This document shows positions 1 to 6,350 of a stretch of 7,270 nucleotides of DNA, piece after piece (the stretch's first letter is position 1; each line of letters starts with the position of its first letter). The notes below the pieces were generated by a model. The model was given only the letters and a program-made list of their open reading frames with translations. It was not told the DNA's origin and made no database searches. This stretch comes from JBIQLO01 sp044464175. GTDB lineage: Bacteria > Planctomycetota > Phycisphaerae > Tepidisphaerales > Tepidisphaeraceae. Made by a program: the position numbers and the translations under genes. The stretch covers positions 1-7,270 of the forward strand of contig JBIQLO010000197.1 of the NCBI GenBank assembly GCA_044464175.1, in the 5' to 3' direction.

Positions 1-87
1 AAACCCAAATCCCCCCTGGCGCTCCAGAATCCACGATTTCTCCCCCGAACCCAACACCCGCTATTTCCAAACGAACCCAATTTCCCC

Positions 88-744
88 CTACGCCGGCACC
101 ACCACAATGCTCTTGGGCTCCGTCGGGCACCGGTTCTGGCACAGCCCGCACCCGATGCACCCCTCTTCCTTCACCAGAATCTGATTGTCCACCAACTCGA
201 TGGCGGCCGACCCCAGCGGACAGATGTCGATGCAGAGCGTGCAGTCCTCCCCCCCATGCCGCAGGCAGCTTCCCGGCCGCCACCGAGCCGTCCCCATCTC
301 AATCTGCACCAGCGGCGTGGGAAGCAGCGCCTCGGTCGGGCAGGCGGTCATGCACTTAAGCCCATCGCACAGCACGCACGCCGCCACATCCGGATCAATA
401 AACGGCAACCCCCTGCCGCGCTGCCCCGTCGGGTCGATCCGGATCGCATGCGCCGGGCAGACCTTCACGCACTCCCCGCAGCGCGTGCAGGCGTTGGTGA
501 AATCCGGCTCCTTCGCCGCCCCGGGCGGGCGAAGCACCGGATTGGCCCGCCCCTTCCCGCGTGCAGCCGCCCCCGGCGGCACCGGACGGGCCGCTGGCCG
601 CGCCGGCGCGGGCCGCGCGTCCAGCCGCTCCAGCTCCTTCGCCATCTGCGCAAGCGGCCGCGCCGTCTCCGCCAGCGGCTTGAGCAACTCAAACAGCCCA
701 TGGCGAAAGAAGTTGCGCCGGTTGATCGGTTTATCCTCGGCCAT
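88..744 (-). CDS. NapG/MauM-type ferredoxin with four [4Fe-4S] clusters
   Basis: A 218-residue electron-transfer protein. Sixteen cysteines fall in four ferredoxin-type groups: C86/89/92/96 (CTRCGECVKVCP), C123/126/131/135 (CVLCDGLKCMTACP), C160/168/171/175 and C196/199/202/206 (CIGCGLCQNRCP). The cluster order and the 'GLPFIDPD' stretch before the second group match the NapG/MauM family, which passes electrons from the quinol pool towards periplasmic oxidoreductases. The N-terminus has an NRRNFF motif resembling a Tat signal (residues 8-13), but no hydrophobic core follows. Residues 14-40 look amphipathic, so export is doubtful. Residues 45-80 form an Ala/Pro/Arg-rich linker. ATG at 744 follows AGGGA (753-749) at 4 nt. 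No partner oxidoreductase is visible, so the physiological acceptor is unknown. It diverges from the lipoprotein gene at 824. The family call is firm; the exact role is not. Confidence 0.85.
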   Translation of the reverse strand: MAEDKPINRRNFFRHGLFELLKPLAETARPLAQMAKELERLDARPAPARPAARPVPPGAAARGKGRANPVLRPPGAAKEPDFTNACTRCGECVKVCPAHAIRIDPTGQRGRGLPFIDPDVAACVLCDGLKCMTACPTEALLPTPLVQIEMGTARWRPGSCLRHGGEDCTLCIDICPLGSAAIELVDNQILVKEEGCIGCGLCQNRCPTEPKSIVVVPA

Positions 745-755
745 GAAATCCCTGC

Positions 756-804
756 TGGCGAGCGGCCGGCTGATCCATTATGATGCCATCCATCACAACG
801 TCAT
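756..804. promoter_or_regulatory. Candidate divergent promoters with overlapping -10 elements
   Basis: In the 79-nt gap between the ferredoxin and lipoprotein genes, the minus strand carries ATGACG (804-799), a 16-nt spacer and CATAAT (782-777). These would fit -35 and -10 boxes for the ferredoxin gene, with a leader of roughly 26 nt. On the plus strand TATGAT (779-784) is a possible -10 for the lipoprotein, but its upstream CTGGCG (755-760) is a poor -35. The two -10 candidates overlap, which would make the promoters mutually exclusive. This rests on motif matching only. Confidence 0.25.
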
Positions 805-823
805 TAAACGGAGTCTATCGGCA

Positions 824-1063
824 ATGTTCAAGCGGGCGACATGGTTCTGGGCAATCGGATCGACGGCGTGGCTTCCCCTGGCCGCCATCGGCTGTCGCGC
901 CGACCGCCTTCCTCCGCCCGCGCCCCTGCCTCCGGTCACCAGCCCGGCAACCCAGCCCGCCACGCAACCGACGACACAATCGGCCACCCAGCCCACCACC
1001 CATCCCGACCTCCCCCCCACCGAACCCAGCCACGATGCCCCCCCGCGCCAGCCGGTCTACTGA
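824..1063 (+). CDS. Small lipoprotein with Pro/Thr/Gln tetrapeptide repeats
   Basis: A 79-residue protein with a typical lipoprotein signal: MFKR at the start, a hydrophobic core (W7-I22) and the lipobox A-I-G-C with the lipidated cysteine at C24. The mature part is low-complexity. A proline-rich stretch (30-40) is followed by five tandem tetrapeptides at residues 41-60 (PATQ, PATQ, PTTQ, SATQ, PTTH) and a Pro-rich tail. Such tails usually act as flexible spacers in the envelope; no catalytic domain is present. The ATG is chosen because GGAG (810-813) lies 10 nt upstream and because the signal peptide begins here; the same frame is open far upstream, but only as the antisense of the ferredoxin gene. 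The repeat codons vary synonymously (cag/caa, acc/acg/aca), which favours real coding. Function unknown; possibly an anchored partner of the neighbouring redox protein, but nothing shows this. Confidence 0.65.
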   Translation: MFKRATWFWAIGSTAWLPLAAIGCRADRLPPPAPLPPVTSPATQPATQPTTQSATQPTTHPDLPPTEPSHDAPPRQPVY

Positions 1064-1125
1064 AACGCGCTGACGCCTAATGACACGGCCCCTTCCCGCC
1101 CCCAACACTCAGTGCACCCCCCTGC

Positions 1126-1863
1126 CTATCCCCCGAGATACGCCTCTTTCACCTGCGGATCGTTCAGCAGCTTCGACGCCACATCCGACTTGATGATCCG
1201 CCCTGTTTGCAGGACATACGCCCGGTGCGCGATCGCCAGCGCCATATGGGCATTCTGCTCCACCAGAAACACCGTGCATCCCTCGGCATTGATCTCGCGG
1301 ATGATGTCGAAAATCTTGCGGACGATCAGCGGCGCCAGCCCCAGCGACGGCTCATCCAGCAGCAGGAGCTGTGGCCTGGCCATCAGCGCCCGCCCGATCG
1401 CCAGCATCTGCTGCTCGCCCCCCGACAACGTCCCGGCCTTCTGATTCCGCCGCTCGGCCAGAATCGGAAACAGCGAATACGCCCGCTCCATCCCTTCGGC
1501 GATTTTCGCCTTGCGTCCTCCGGCCTTGAGGGAATAGGCCCCCAGCAGCAGGTTCTCGCGCACGCTCAGGTCGGCGAAGATCTGCCGCCCCTCCGGCACA
1601 TGGCAGATGCCCATGCGCACGATCTGATGCGGCGGCAACCGCCCCACATCGCACCTCTCCTCAGTGTCGGGATGCCAGCGGATCGTCCCCTCCCGCGGGC
1701 GCAGCAGCCCGGATATCGTCCGCAACAACGTCGTCTTGCCCGCCCCGTTGGCGCCGACGAGCGTGACGATCTCCCCCCGCGCAATCTCCAGCGACACCCC
1801 CTGCAGCGCCGTGATCACGCCATAACAGACCTGGAGATTGTCAATCGAAAGCAACGGGGACAT
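1126..1863 (-). CDS. livF: Branched-chain amino acid ABC transporter ATP-binding protein, LivF type
   Basis: A 245-residue cytoplasmic ATPase of the hydrophobic amino acid uptake class. Walker A is GANGAGKTT (37-45), the Q-loop region carries the family's VPEGRQIF (89-96), the ABC signature is LSGGEQQ (146-152) and Walker B is LLLLDEP (166-172). The usual switch histidine is replaced by the VEQN motif (201-204), which is normal for LivF and LivG. The N-terminal 'VCYGVITALQGVSLEI' and the full length fit LivF better than UrtE. LivF normally pairs with LivG on the LivH/LivM permeases, with a periplasmic binding protein. None of these is in the window. Upstream, 71 nt away, is a sulfatase, and the gap holds a strong inverted repeat. 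No Shine-Dalgarno sequence is seen before ATG 1863. The 62-nt gap to the convergent lipoprotein gene shows no obvious terminator. Confidence 0.9.
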   Translation of the reverse strand: MSPLLSIDNLQVCYGVITALQGVSLEIARGEIVTLVGANGAGKTTLLRTISGLLRPREGTIRWHPDTEERCDVGRLPPHQIVRMGICHVPEGRQIFADLSVRENLLLGAYSLKAGGRKAKIAEGMERAYSLFPILAERRNQKAGTLSGGEQQMLAIGRALMARPQLLLLDEPSLGLAPLIVRKIFDIIREINAEGCTVFLVEQNAHMALAIAHRAYVLQTGRIIKSDVASKLLNDPQVKEAYLGG

Positions 1864-1879
1864 GGGAATTCGTGCTTTG

Positions 1880-1928
1880 TTATTTGTTATTGGTTATTTG
1901 CAAAAAACAAATAACCAATAACAAATAA
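1880..1928. repeat. Perfect 21-bp inverted repeat made of AT-rich heptamers
   Basis: The left arm (1880-1900) is three heptamers in tandem: TTATTTG, TTATTGG, TTATTTG. The right arm (1908-1928) is its exact reverse complement: CAAATAA, CCAATAA, CAAATAA. The 7-nt loop (1901-1907) is C followed by six A. The element sits between the sulfatase stop (1935) and the livF start (1863) and is far more AT-rich than everything around it. As RNA it would form a long, uninterrupted hairpin 16 nt before livF. It lacks the GC-rich stem and trailing U-run of a classical intrinsic terminator. It may end or stabilise the sulfatase mRNA, limit read-through into livF, or be one copy of a dispersed repeat. Confidence 0.9.
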
Positions 1929-1934
1929 TCATTT

Positions 1935-3284
1935 TCACTGCTCAATCTCCTGCGGGGTAACGCGACGCTGCTTGTGCGGCTGGGATTCGCCCGAGGGTTC
2001 AATGACCGCCGGCGCCTCGCCCGCCTCCGCCATCCGCGCCAGCAGCCGTTGCCGCATGCGCTCGGCCACCGCCCGGTGCGACTCCATCCCGATCAGGTTC
2101 CGCAACTCGTGCGGGTCCGATTCCAGATCATACAGGTACTGCTCCACATACCGGTCCGAGCCCGGGTCCTTCGACCCGACCTTGTCCGGCGCATACACGC
2201 CGTACTTCCAGCGATGCGTCCGGATCGCCCGCCCCACCGTCGCCTCGCTGATCTGGATGAATAGATCGTCCGGCCAATCCGCCTTCGGCCGCCCCAGCAG
2301 CGGCAGGATCGACCGCCCCTGCATCTCCGGCGGCACGTCAATCCCGGCCGCATCCAGCAGCGTCGGCGGCAGATCAATCAGGCTGACCAGTTGCCGAAGC
2401 TGCCCGCCGCTCTCGAACGGCCCGCCGCAGAACATCGTCGGTACGCGGATCGAACTTTCGTGGCAGGAGCGCTTGTACTCATCGTTGCGCGTCTTGAAAT
2501 GGCACCCGTGGTCGCTGGTGAACAGCACGATCGTATTCTCGCGCAGCCCCAGGCTGATCAGCGCATCCATCAGCCGTCCGAACGCCTCATCCAGCCGCTT
2601 GACCATCCCCCAGTATCCACCCAGGTGCTGATGGGTCGATCCCCCCAGCACGGCCAGGTCCGGCGGAATCCATCGCCCGGTGTACCGCTCCCGATACCCT
2701 TCCGGCGGCGGATAGTCATCCAGATGATTCTGAAAATGCGGCTCCAGGTGGGAAAGAAAGAGGTAAAACGGCCGGTCCTTATGGTCGTCAATGTATCGAA
2801 TCGCCGCGTCCGTCAGGGCATCGACACGATACCCCGGCAGGCGGACCGGTTGGTTCTCCCCGTCAAACACATCGCAGCGATACGTGTCGCTCGTCCCCTC
2901 CAGCGCGTTGGCGCCCAGCCAGTAGTCATACCCCCCGCGGTCCTTGCTTTCTACCGCGCCGCGCCCTTTGGCCAGATGCCACTTGCCGATGTAGCCGGTC
3001 TGATACCCCGCCTCCTTGAAATAGTGGGCCAGCGTCTTGGCCTCCGGCGGCAGGGGAATGCCGTTGGAGAAGCAGCCGGTGGTCGTGCCATACAGCCCGG
3101 TCTGAAGAATCGCCCGCGCCGGCCCGCATACCGGCTGGCAGGTGAAGCTGTTGTAAACGTGCGTGCCGCGCTGGGCCAGCCGGTCGAAGTTGGGCATCAA
3201 CTCCAGCGGGTTCCCGTGCAATCCGCTGGCATCCCATCGCTGCTGATCGGTGAAAAAGACGATGACATTGGGACGATTGGCCAT
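1935..3284 (-). CDS. Type I sulfatase (S1 family), apparently cytoplasmic
   Basis: A 449-residue sulfatase of the alkaline phosphatase superfamily; such enzymes remove sulfate esters from sugars or other substrates. The active-site motif is C53-G-P-A-R57 within CGPARAILQTG. C53 is the residue that anaerobic or aerobic maturases convert to formylglycine, and the usual serine of CxPSR is alanine here. Other visible residues are metal ligand D13 (FFTDQQRWD), K101 and H103 (GKWHL), D258 and H259 (TSDHG), and K271/H275 in KRSCHESSIRVP. The C-terminal subdomain (about 340-420) carries the typical RTHRWKYGVY and LYDLESDPHELRNL stretches. There is no signal peptide, and no start codon lies further upstream in frame before the preceding gene's stop, so the protein should stay in the cytosol. 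No Shine-Dalgarno sequence is seen. It is 45 nt behind the glycoside-hydrolase-like gene. Substrate cannot be read from the sequence. Confidence 0.93.
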   Translation of the reverse strand: MANRPNVIVFFTDQQRWDASGLHGNPLELMPNFDRLAQRGTHVYNSFTCQPVCGPARAILQTGLYGTTTGCFSNGIPLPPEAKTLAHYFKEAGYQTGYIGKWHLAKGRGAVESKDRGGYDYWLGANALEGTSDTYRCDVFDGENQPVRLPGYRVDALTDAAIRYIDDHKDRPFYLFLSHLEPHFQNHLDDYPPPEGYRERYTGRWIPPDLAVLGGSTHQHLGGYWGMVKRLDEAFGRLMDALISLGLRENTIVLFTSDHGCHFKTRNDEYKRSCHESSIRVPTMFCGGPFESGGQLRQLVSLIDLPPTLLDAAGIDVPPEMQGRSILPLLGRPKADWPDDLFIQISEATVGRAIRTHRWKYGVYAPDKVGSKDPGSDRYVEQYLYDLESDPHELRNLIGMESHRAVAERMRQRLLARMAEAGEAPAVIEPSGESQPHKQRRVTPQEIEQ

Positions 3285-3329
3285 GAGGGGGCATGATAGG
3301 CCAGAGCCGCGGGATTGAAAAGTATCCGG

Positions 3330-4544
3330 CTAGGGCTTGGACGGCGCGGCGATGAAGAGCCGCCCGTCGCCGGCGTCCAGCGAAATCTGCACCCCCGGCA
3401 TCGCCGGACTCTCATCATAAACAGGCACGGCCCGCCCTGTCTCCCGGTCGATCTCAACCGCCCGCTCGACCGGCCGGTCAAAGGTGATCGTCATCCAGGC
3501 GGTGTAGGCAAAGCGATAATTCTGCACCAGCACCGCCTTGCGCCCATCCTTGTGCTCAAATGCGCCCACCTGCAGATCCAGCGGCACATCCGGGGAATAG
3601 GCATTCACGATCTTCCCGATCAATGTTCCCTTGAGTCCCTCCCCGCTGTCCGCCCCCTTGACCCGATGCACGCCGGTGCTGGTCAGTTGCATGAGTGTCG
3701 GCCCGAGATTTTGAAGCTGCGTATTGATCTCCTTCGCCTGCTGGTAGTGGCGCGTCTTGTGCCCGTTCCGATCGATGATCGCCCCGCCCCGCGTAAAGAT
3801 CGCCCCCTCGGGGGTGTAATAGCAGAAATACAAAACCCCCTTGGCCCCATAGACAAGCGAGGCATAAATCTGCCACCGAAGCTGCCCCACCGTCGGATCG
3901 GTGTGCGGGCCAAACGGCATTACGTTGAAAAAGTTCCAGAACGGAATCCCCGCCTGAAGCGCATAGGTGCGCATCGTCGACAGGTTGGCGCAATATCCAT
4001 CCCGCCCATCCGAGCCCGGCGCGAAGCGCGGATAATGGTCCATGCACAGCACCTCCGGCTTCACCACCTGAACAAATCGCCGGACATACTCATCGTACGT
4101 GGGCACGCCCATCTGCTGGGCGCTGGCATAATTGGGAAAAAGATTGATGCACGCCGGCTTGCCGGGATGCGCCCCCTTAAAGGCCTCCGTCTGCCGTTTG
4201 AGCTGCGCAAATTCCGTCGCGCTGGGTTCATCCTTGATGAACTGGCCCCAGACATGCGGATCGTCGATCACCCCCGGCCCGGGCTGAAAGAACAGGGCCC
4301 GCAGGTCATACCGCCGGAGCAGCGGCAATTCCTTGAGCGTGTTCGCCTCGCTGTCGCTGGAAAGCACCAGGTTGAAACGCGCTTCAGCCATGTCCCGGAA
4401 ATGATCCTCCAGATGGGCATCGACCGGCGGGGTGAGGAAAAGGCTGATGACAAAGCGATCCTGCACGAAGCCGGGCCGCGTCGTTTGCCCCCGCGCCGTC
4501 GCGCTCCCCGCCAGGATGAGAAAAACAAGGGATATCCAGCGCAC
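3330..4544 (-). CDS. Secreted TIM-barrel glycoside-hydrolase-like protein
   Basis: A 404-residue exported protein starting at GTG 4544. An N-terminal signal peptide (about 1-18, hydrophobic ISLVFLILAG, cleavage near ATARG) is followed by what looks like a (beta/alpha)8 barrel. Strand-like blocks include DRFVISLFL, ARFNLVLSSD and PEVLCMDHYP, and the aromatic-rich GAKGVLYFCYYTP lies at 234-245. A DEP motif at 105-107 (FIKDEPS) resembles the acid/base strand of clan GH-A-like enzymes. The block after the barrel (GGAIIDRNGHKTRHYQQAKE, 253-272) is typical of beta-galactosidase-like or glucosidase-like proteins of Bacteroidetes and planctomycetes. The C-terminal ~90 residues look like a beta-sandwich. 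It could equally be a non-catalytic sugar-binding relative. It lies 28 nt behind the sigma-like gene and 45 nt before the sulfatase, which fits a role in polysaccharide breakdown. No CAZy family is assigned. Confidence 0.7.
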   Translation of the reverse strand: MRWISLVFLILAGSATARGQTTRPGFVQDRFVISLFLTPPVDAHLEDHFRDMAEARFNLVLSSDSEANTLKELPLLRRYDLRALFFQPGPGVIDDPHVWGQFIKDEPSATEFAQLKRQTEAFKGAHPGKPACINLFPNYASAQQMGVPTYDEYVRRFVQVVKPEVLCMDHYPRFAPGSDGRDGYCANLSTMRTYALQAGIPFWNFFNVMPFGPHTDPTVGQLRWQIYASLVYGAKGVLYFCYYTPEGAIFTRGGAIIDRNGHKTRHYQQAKEINTQLQNLGPTLMQLTSTGVHRVKGADSGEGLKGTLIGKIVNAYSPDVPLDLQVGAFEHKDGRKAVLVQNYRFAYTAWMTITFDRPVERAVEIDRETGRAVPVYDESPAMPGVQISLDAGDGRLFIAAPSKP

Positions 4545-4548
4545 CAAA

Positions 4549-4556
4549 CCTTCCCT
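4549..4556 (-). promoter_or_regulatory. Ribosome binding site fixing the GTG start at 4544
   Basis: The minus strand reads AGGGAAGG, then TTTG, then GTG. AGGGA ends 7 nt before the GTG. A TTG at 4547 is directly adjacent and could serve instead, adding one residue. This site supports a start here rather than at the in-frame ATG at 4688, which would overlap 116 nt of the upstream gene and put a basic, non-signal-like stretch before the signal peptide. Confidence 0.6.
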
Positions 4557-4572
4557 GGATGCGGGCGCCGCC

Positions 4573-6189
4573 TCAGCCGCGCAGCTTGGCCAGCGCCGCC
4601 TGCTCGATCTGGCGGATGCGCTGCTTGGAAAGCCCCAGCCGCTGCCCGATCTGCTCATACGTCGCCGGCTCCGATTGATCCAGCCCAAAGTGCCCGATCA
4701 GCACACGCCGCTCCCGATCCGTCAACCGCCCCAGCAACGCCCCCACATCCTCCCGCAGCGCAAACCGCTCCACCGCCGACACCCGCGGCGTGTCGGGAAG
4801 TTGATCCAGCCCCGCTTTTCCGGTGGCGGTGGAAAACGATTGCATCCGGCTCACGCTCCGCGCGAATCCCTTCATCAGCGCCAGGGTTGCATATGTGCTG
4901 AAGCGGTTCCCCTTGTGCACGTCAAAGCTCTCGACCGCCCGCATCAGGGTGATGTTCCCATCACTAACCAGCTCCATCAGGTCCAGCCCCGGACGCCAGT
5001 GACGGCGCGCCACCGACACCACCAGCCGCAGATTCGCCTGGACAATCTGGTTCTTCACCTGCTGGGCATGATGCAGATGCTTCTCCATCACATCCAGCTG
5101 CCGCCAACGGGCAAACTGCACATCCATCTGCCGCCGCGCCTTGACGAACCGGTATTTGTAATAGTTGAACTTGAGGAACAGCGCCCGTTCGCGCTGCGGA
5201 CCAAGCAGCGGCGTGCGATAGAGCGCTTCAAGATACGGCGGCAGCCCCTTGGGGATGCGCGGCATCTCGCGCGACCCCTCCAGCGGCGACTGCGCGGCAA
5301 TCGCCTCGATCGCCTGCGCTGCCTCCGGCGCATGATAGAGTGGATCGTCGATGAACTTGATCTTCTTGCGGTTCAGCCGCGCGATCCGCTCCTCCATCAG
5401 CACGCGATAGACCGCCACGCGCGGCCGGCACAGCCGCCGGGCCAGCGCCCGCAGCGATACCCCGCGCCGATGCCCCTTGAGGACCATCGCCCGCTCCTCG
5501 GCCGACAGGCCCGGCGCAGCCAGCGGAAAAATCGCCTCCCCCGGATGCTCCTCATCGTATTTCTTGATCGTGTGCAGGATCGTCAGCGGCGATCGCCGCA
5601 GGTGCTTGGCGATGCGCCGGGCGATCTCATTGCGGCAGCACCGGCATCGCACCGCCAGCCGACGGGCACGGCGCAGGATTTCCTCCCGCTCCGGCTCATC
5701 CACCTGTGAAAAGTTGGCGCTCCGGGCCACCTGGTCCTCGTGCGCCGCGATGAATCGCTCCACGCTCCGCAGCAGGAACCCCACCCGCCGCTTCCCGTCG
5801 GGGAAGATGAACCGCCGGGCCGCCAATCCCTTGCGCCGCCACCGTTGGATCGTCTTGCTGGTGACGTTGAAGCGGGTGGCGACATCCTCAATCGACAGCA
5901 CCGGCTCCGGTTGCTCCGCCGCCTTCAAATCCAGCGTCTGGCTCAACTGCTCGATCAGCACCCCCAAATCGTGCTGCAACGCCAGACCCGTCAGCAGATC
6001 GGCCCCGGTGTCACGCGGGCGATACCCCGTAATGCGAAAAAGGACAAAGTCGTAAGGATATGCCTTGGCCGGATCAAGGCTGTAGAGAAGGTCTTCGGCC
6101 GCATTGAGCTGTGCACCAAGCGCGTGCGCCGGCGTAAACTCCATTTGCCGAGCGAGGCCCCCCATCGAATCAATGCGGAACTTCGCCAT
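4573..6189 (-). CDS. Sigma-70-like regulator with N-terminal helix-turn-helix modules
   Basis: A 538-residue protein. The C-terminal part is a sigma-70 relative: a region 1.2-like block (316-350, LPPYLEALYRTPLL), region 2 (380-450, including NLRLVVSVARRH, DLMELVSDGN and NRFSTYAT) and region 4 (484-538, ending SKQRIRQIEQAALAKLRG). Only about 30 residues separate regions 2 and 4, so region 3 is essentially missing. The N-terminal 300 residues are unlike standard sigma factors. They hold a MerR/excisionase-like helix-turn-helix (97-150, VLSIEDVATRFNVTSKTIQR), a second possible one with Cys182/184/185 (180-212) and a third (241-270, GVSLRALARRL). Related architectures are familiar from planctomycetes. 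It probably directs or modulates RNA polymerase at selected promoters, perhaps for the three genes behind it. An in-frame TAA 9 nt upstream of ATG 6189 excludes a longer form. Confidence 0.85.
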   Translation of the reverse strand: MAKFRIDSMGGLARQMEFTPAHALGAQLNAAEDLLYSLDPAKAYPYDFVLFRITGYRPRDTGADLLTGLALQHDLGVLIEQLSQTLDLKAAEQPEPVLSIEDVATRFNVTSKTIQRWRRKGLAARRFIFPDGKRRVGFLLRSVERFIAAHEDQVARSANFSQVDEPEREEILRRARRLAVRCRCCRNEIARRIAKHLRRSPLTILHTIKKYDEEHPGEAIFPLAAPGLSAEERAMVLKGHRRGVSLRALARRLCRPRVAVYRVLMEERIARLNRKKIKFIDDPLYHAPEAAQAIEAIAAQSPLEGSREMPRIPKGLPPYLEALYRTPLLGPQRERALFLKFNYYKYRFVKARRQMDVQFARWRQLDVMEKHLHHAQQVKNQIVQANLRLVVSVARRHWRPGLDLMELVSDGNITLMRAVESFDVHKGNRFSTYATLALMKGFARSVSRMQSFSTATGKAGLDQLPDTPRVSAVERFALREDVGALLGRLTDRERRVLIGHFGLDQSEPATYEQIGQRLGLSKQRIRQIEQAALAKLRG

Positions 6190-6198
6190 ACCACTTTA

Positions 6199-6226
6199 AT
6201 TATCGCAGTTTCACGCCATGAGTCAA
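6199..6226 (-). promoter_or_regulatory. Strong housekeeping-type promoter giving a near-leaderless transcript
   Basis: On the minus strand TTGACT (6226-6221) is followed by a 16-nt spacer and GATAAT (6204-6199), each matching five of six bases of the classical -35/-10 consensus. Only 9 nt separate the -10 from ATG 6189, so transcription would start about 2-4 nt before the start codon. No Shine-Dalgarno sequence is present, which agrees with leaderless initiation. It would drive the sigma-like gene and perhaps the genes behind it. Confidence 0.55.
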
Positions 6227-6350
6227 CAAAAATCCCGGCCCTCGCCCCCGCTGCTGCAGGCGTATTCCCCCCGTTCGAGAGTGACAAGGCCCGTCCGCCG
6301 CGCCTATTGCATGCCAACCAGGAAAGACCAAAATACGGACTCAACACCAT

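Noticed and set aside
1..87. Three similar ACCCAA-containing segments (near 1, 47 and 73) and a short CTGG/CCAG hairpin (16-27) behind the ferredoxin gene
   Set aside because: The segments share only about 6-9 bases, spacing is irregular, and the hairpin has a 4-bp stem without a T-run, so neither a repeat array nor a terminator can be supported.
185..823. Long plus-strand frame running into the lipoprotein gene
   Set aside because: It is the antisense of the ferredoxin gene, whose cysteine motifs prove the minus strand is coding. Only the part from 824 has its own ribosome binding site and signal peptide.
1064..1125. Possible bidirectional terminator between the convergent lipoprotein and livF genes
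   Set aside because: Only a 4-bp CACT/AGTG match was found; no stem with a T-run on either strand.
4545..4688. N-terminal extension of the glycoside-hydrolase-like gene to an ATG at 4688
   Set aside because: It would overlap the sigma-like coding region by 116 nt, reads as Arg/Ser-rich antisense-style sequence, and would place 48 residues before a clear signal peptide. The GTG at 4544 has a good ribosome binding site.
3315..5709. Two large overlapping plus-strand open frames (3315-4901 and 4432-5709)
   Set aside because: Both are rich in Arg, His and Pro with no domain-like pattern and lie antisense to recognised genes; GC-rich codon use creates such frames.
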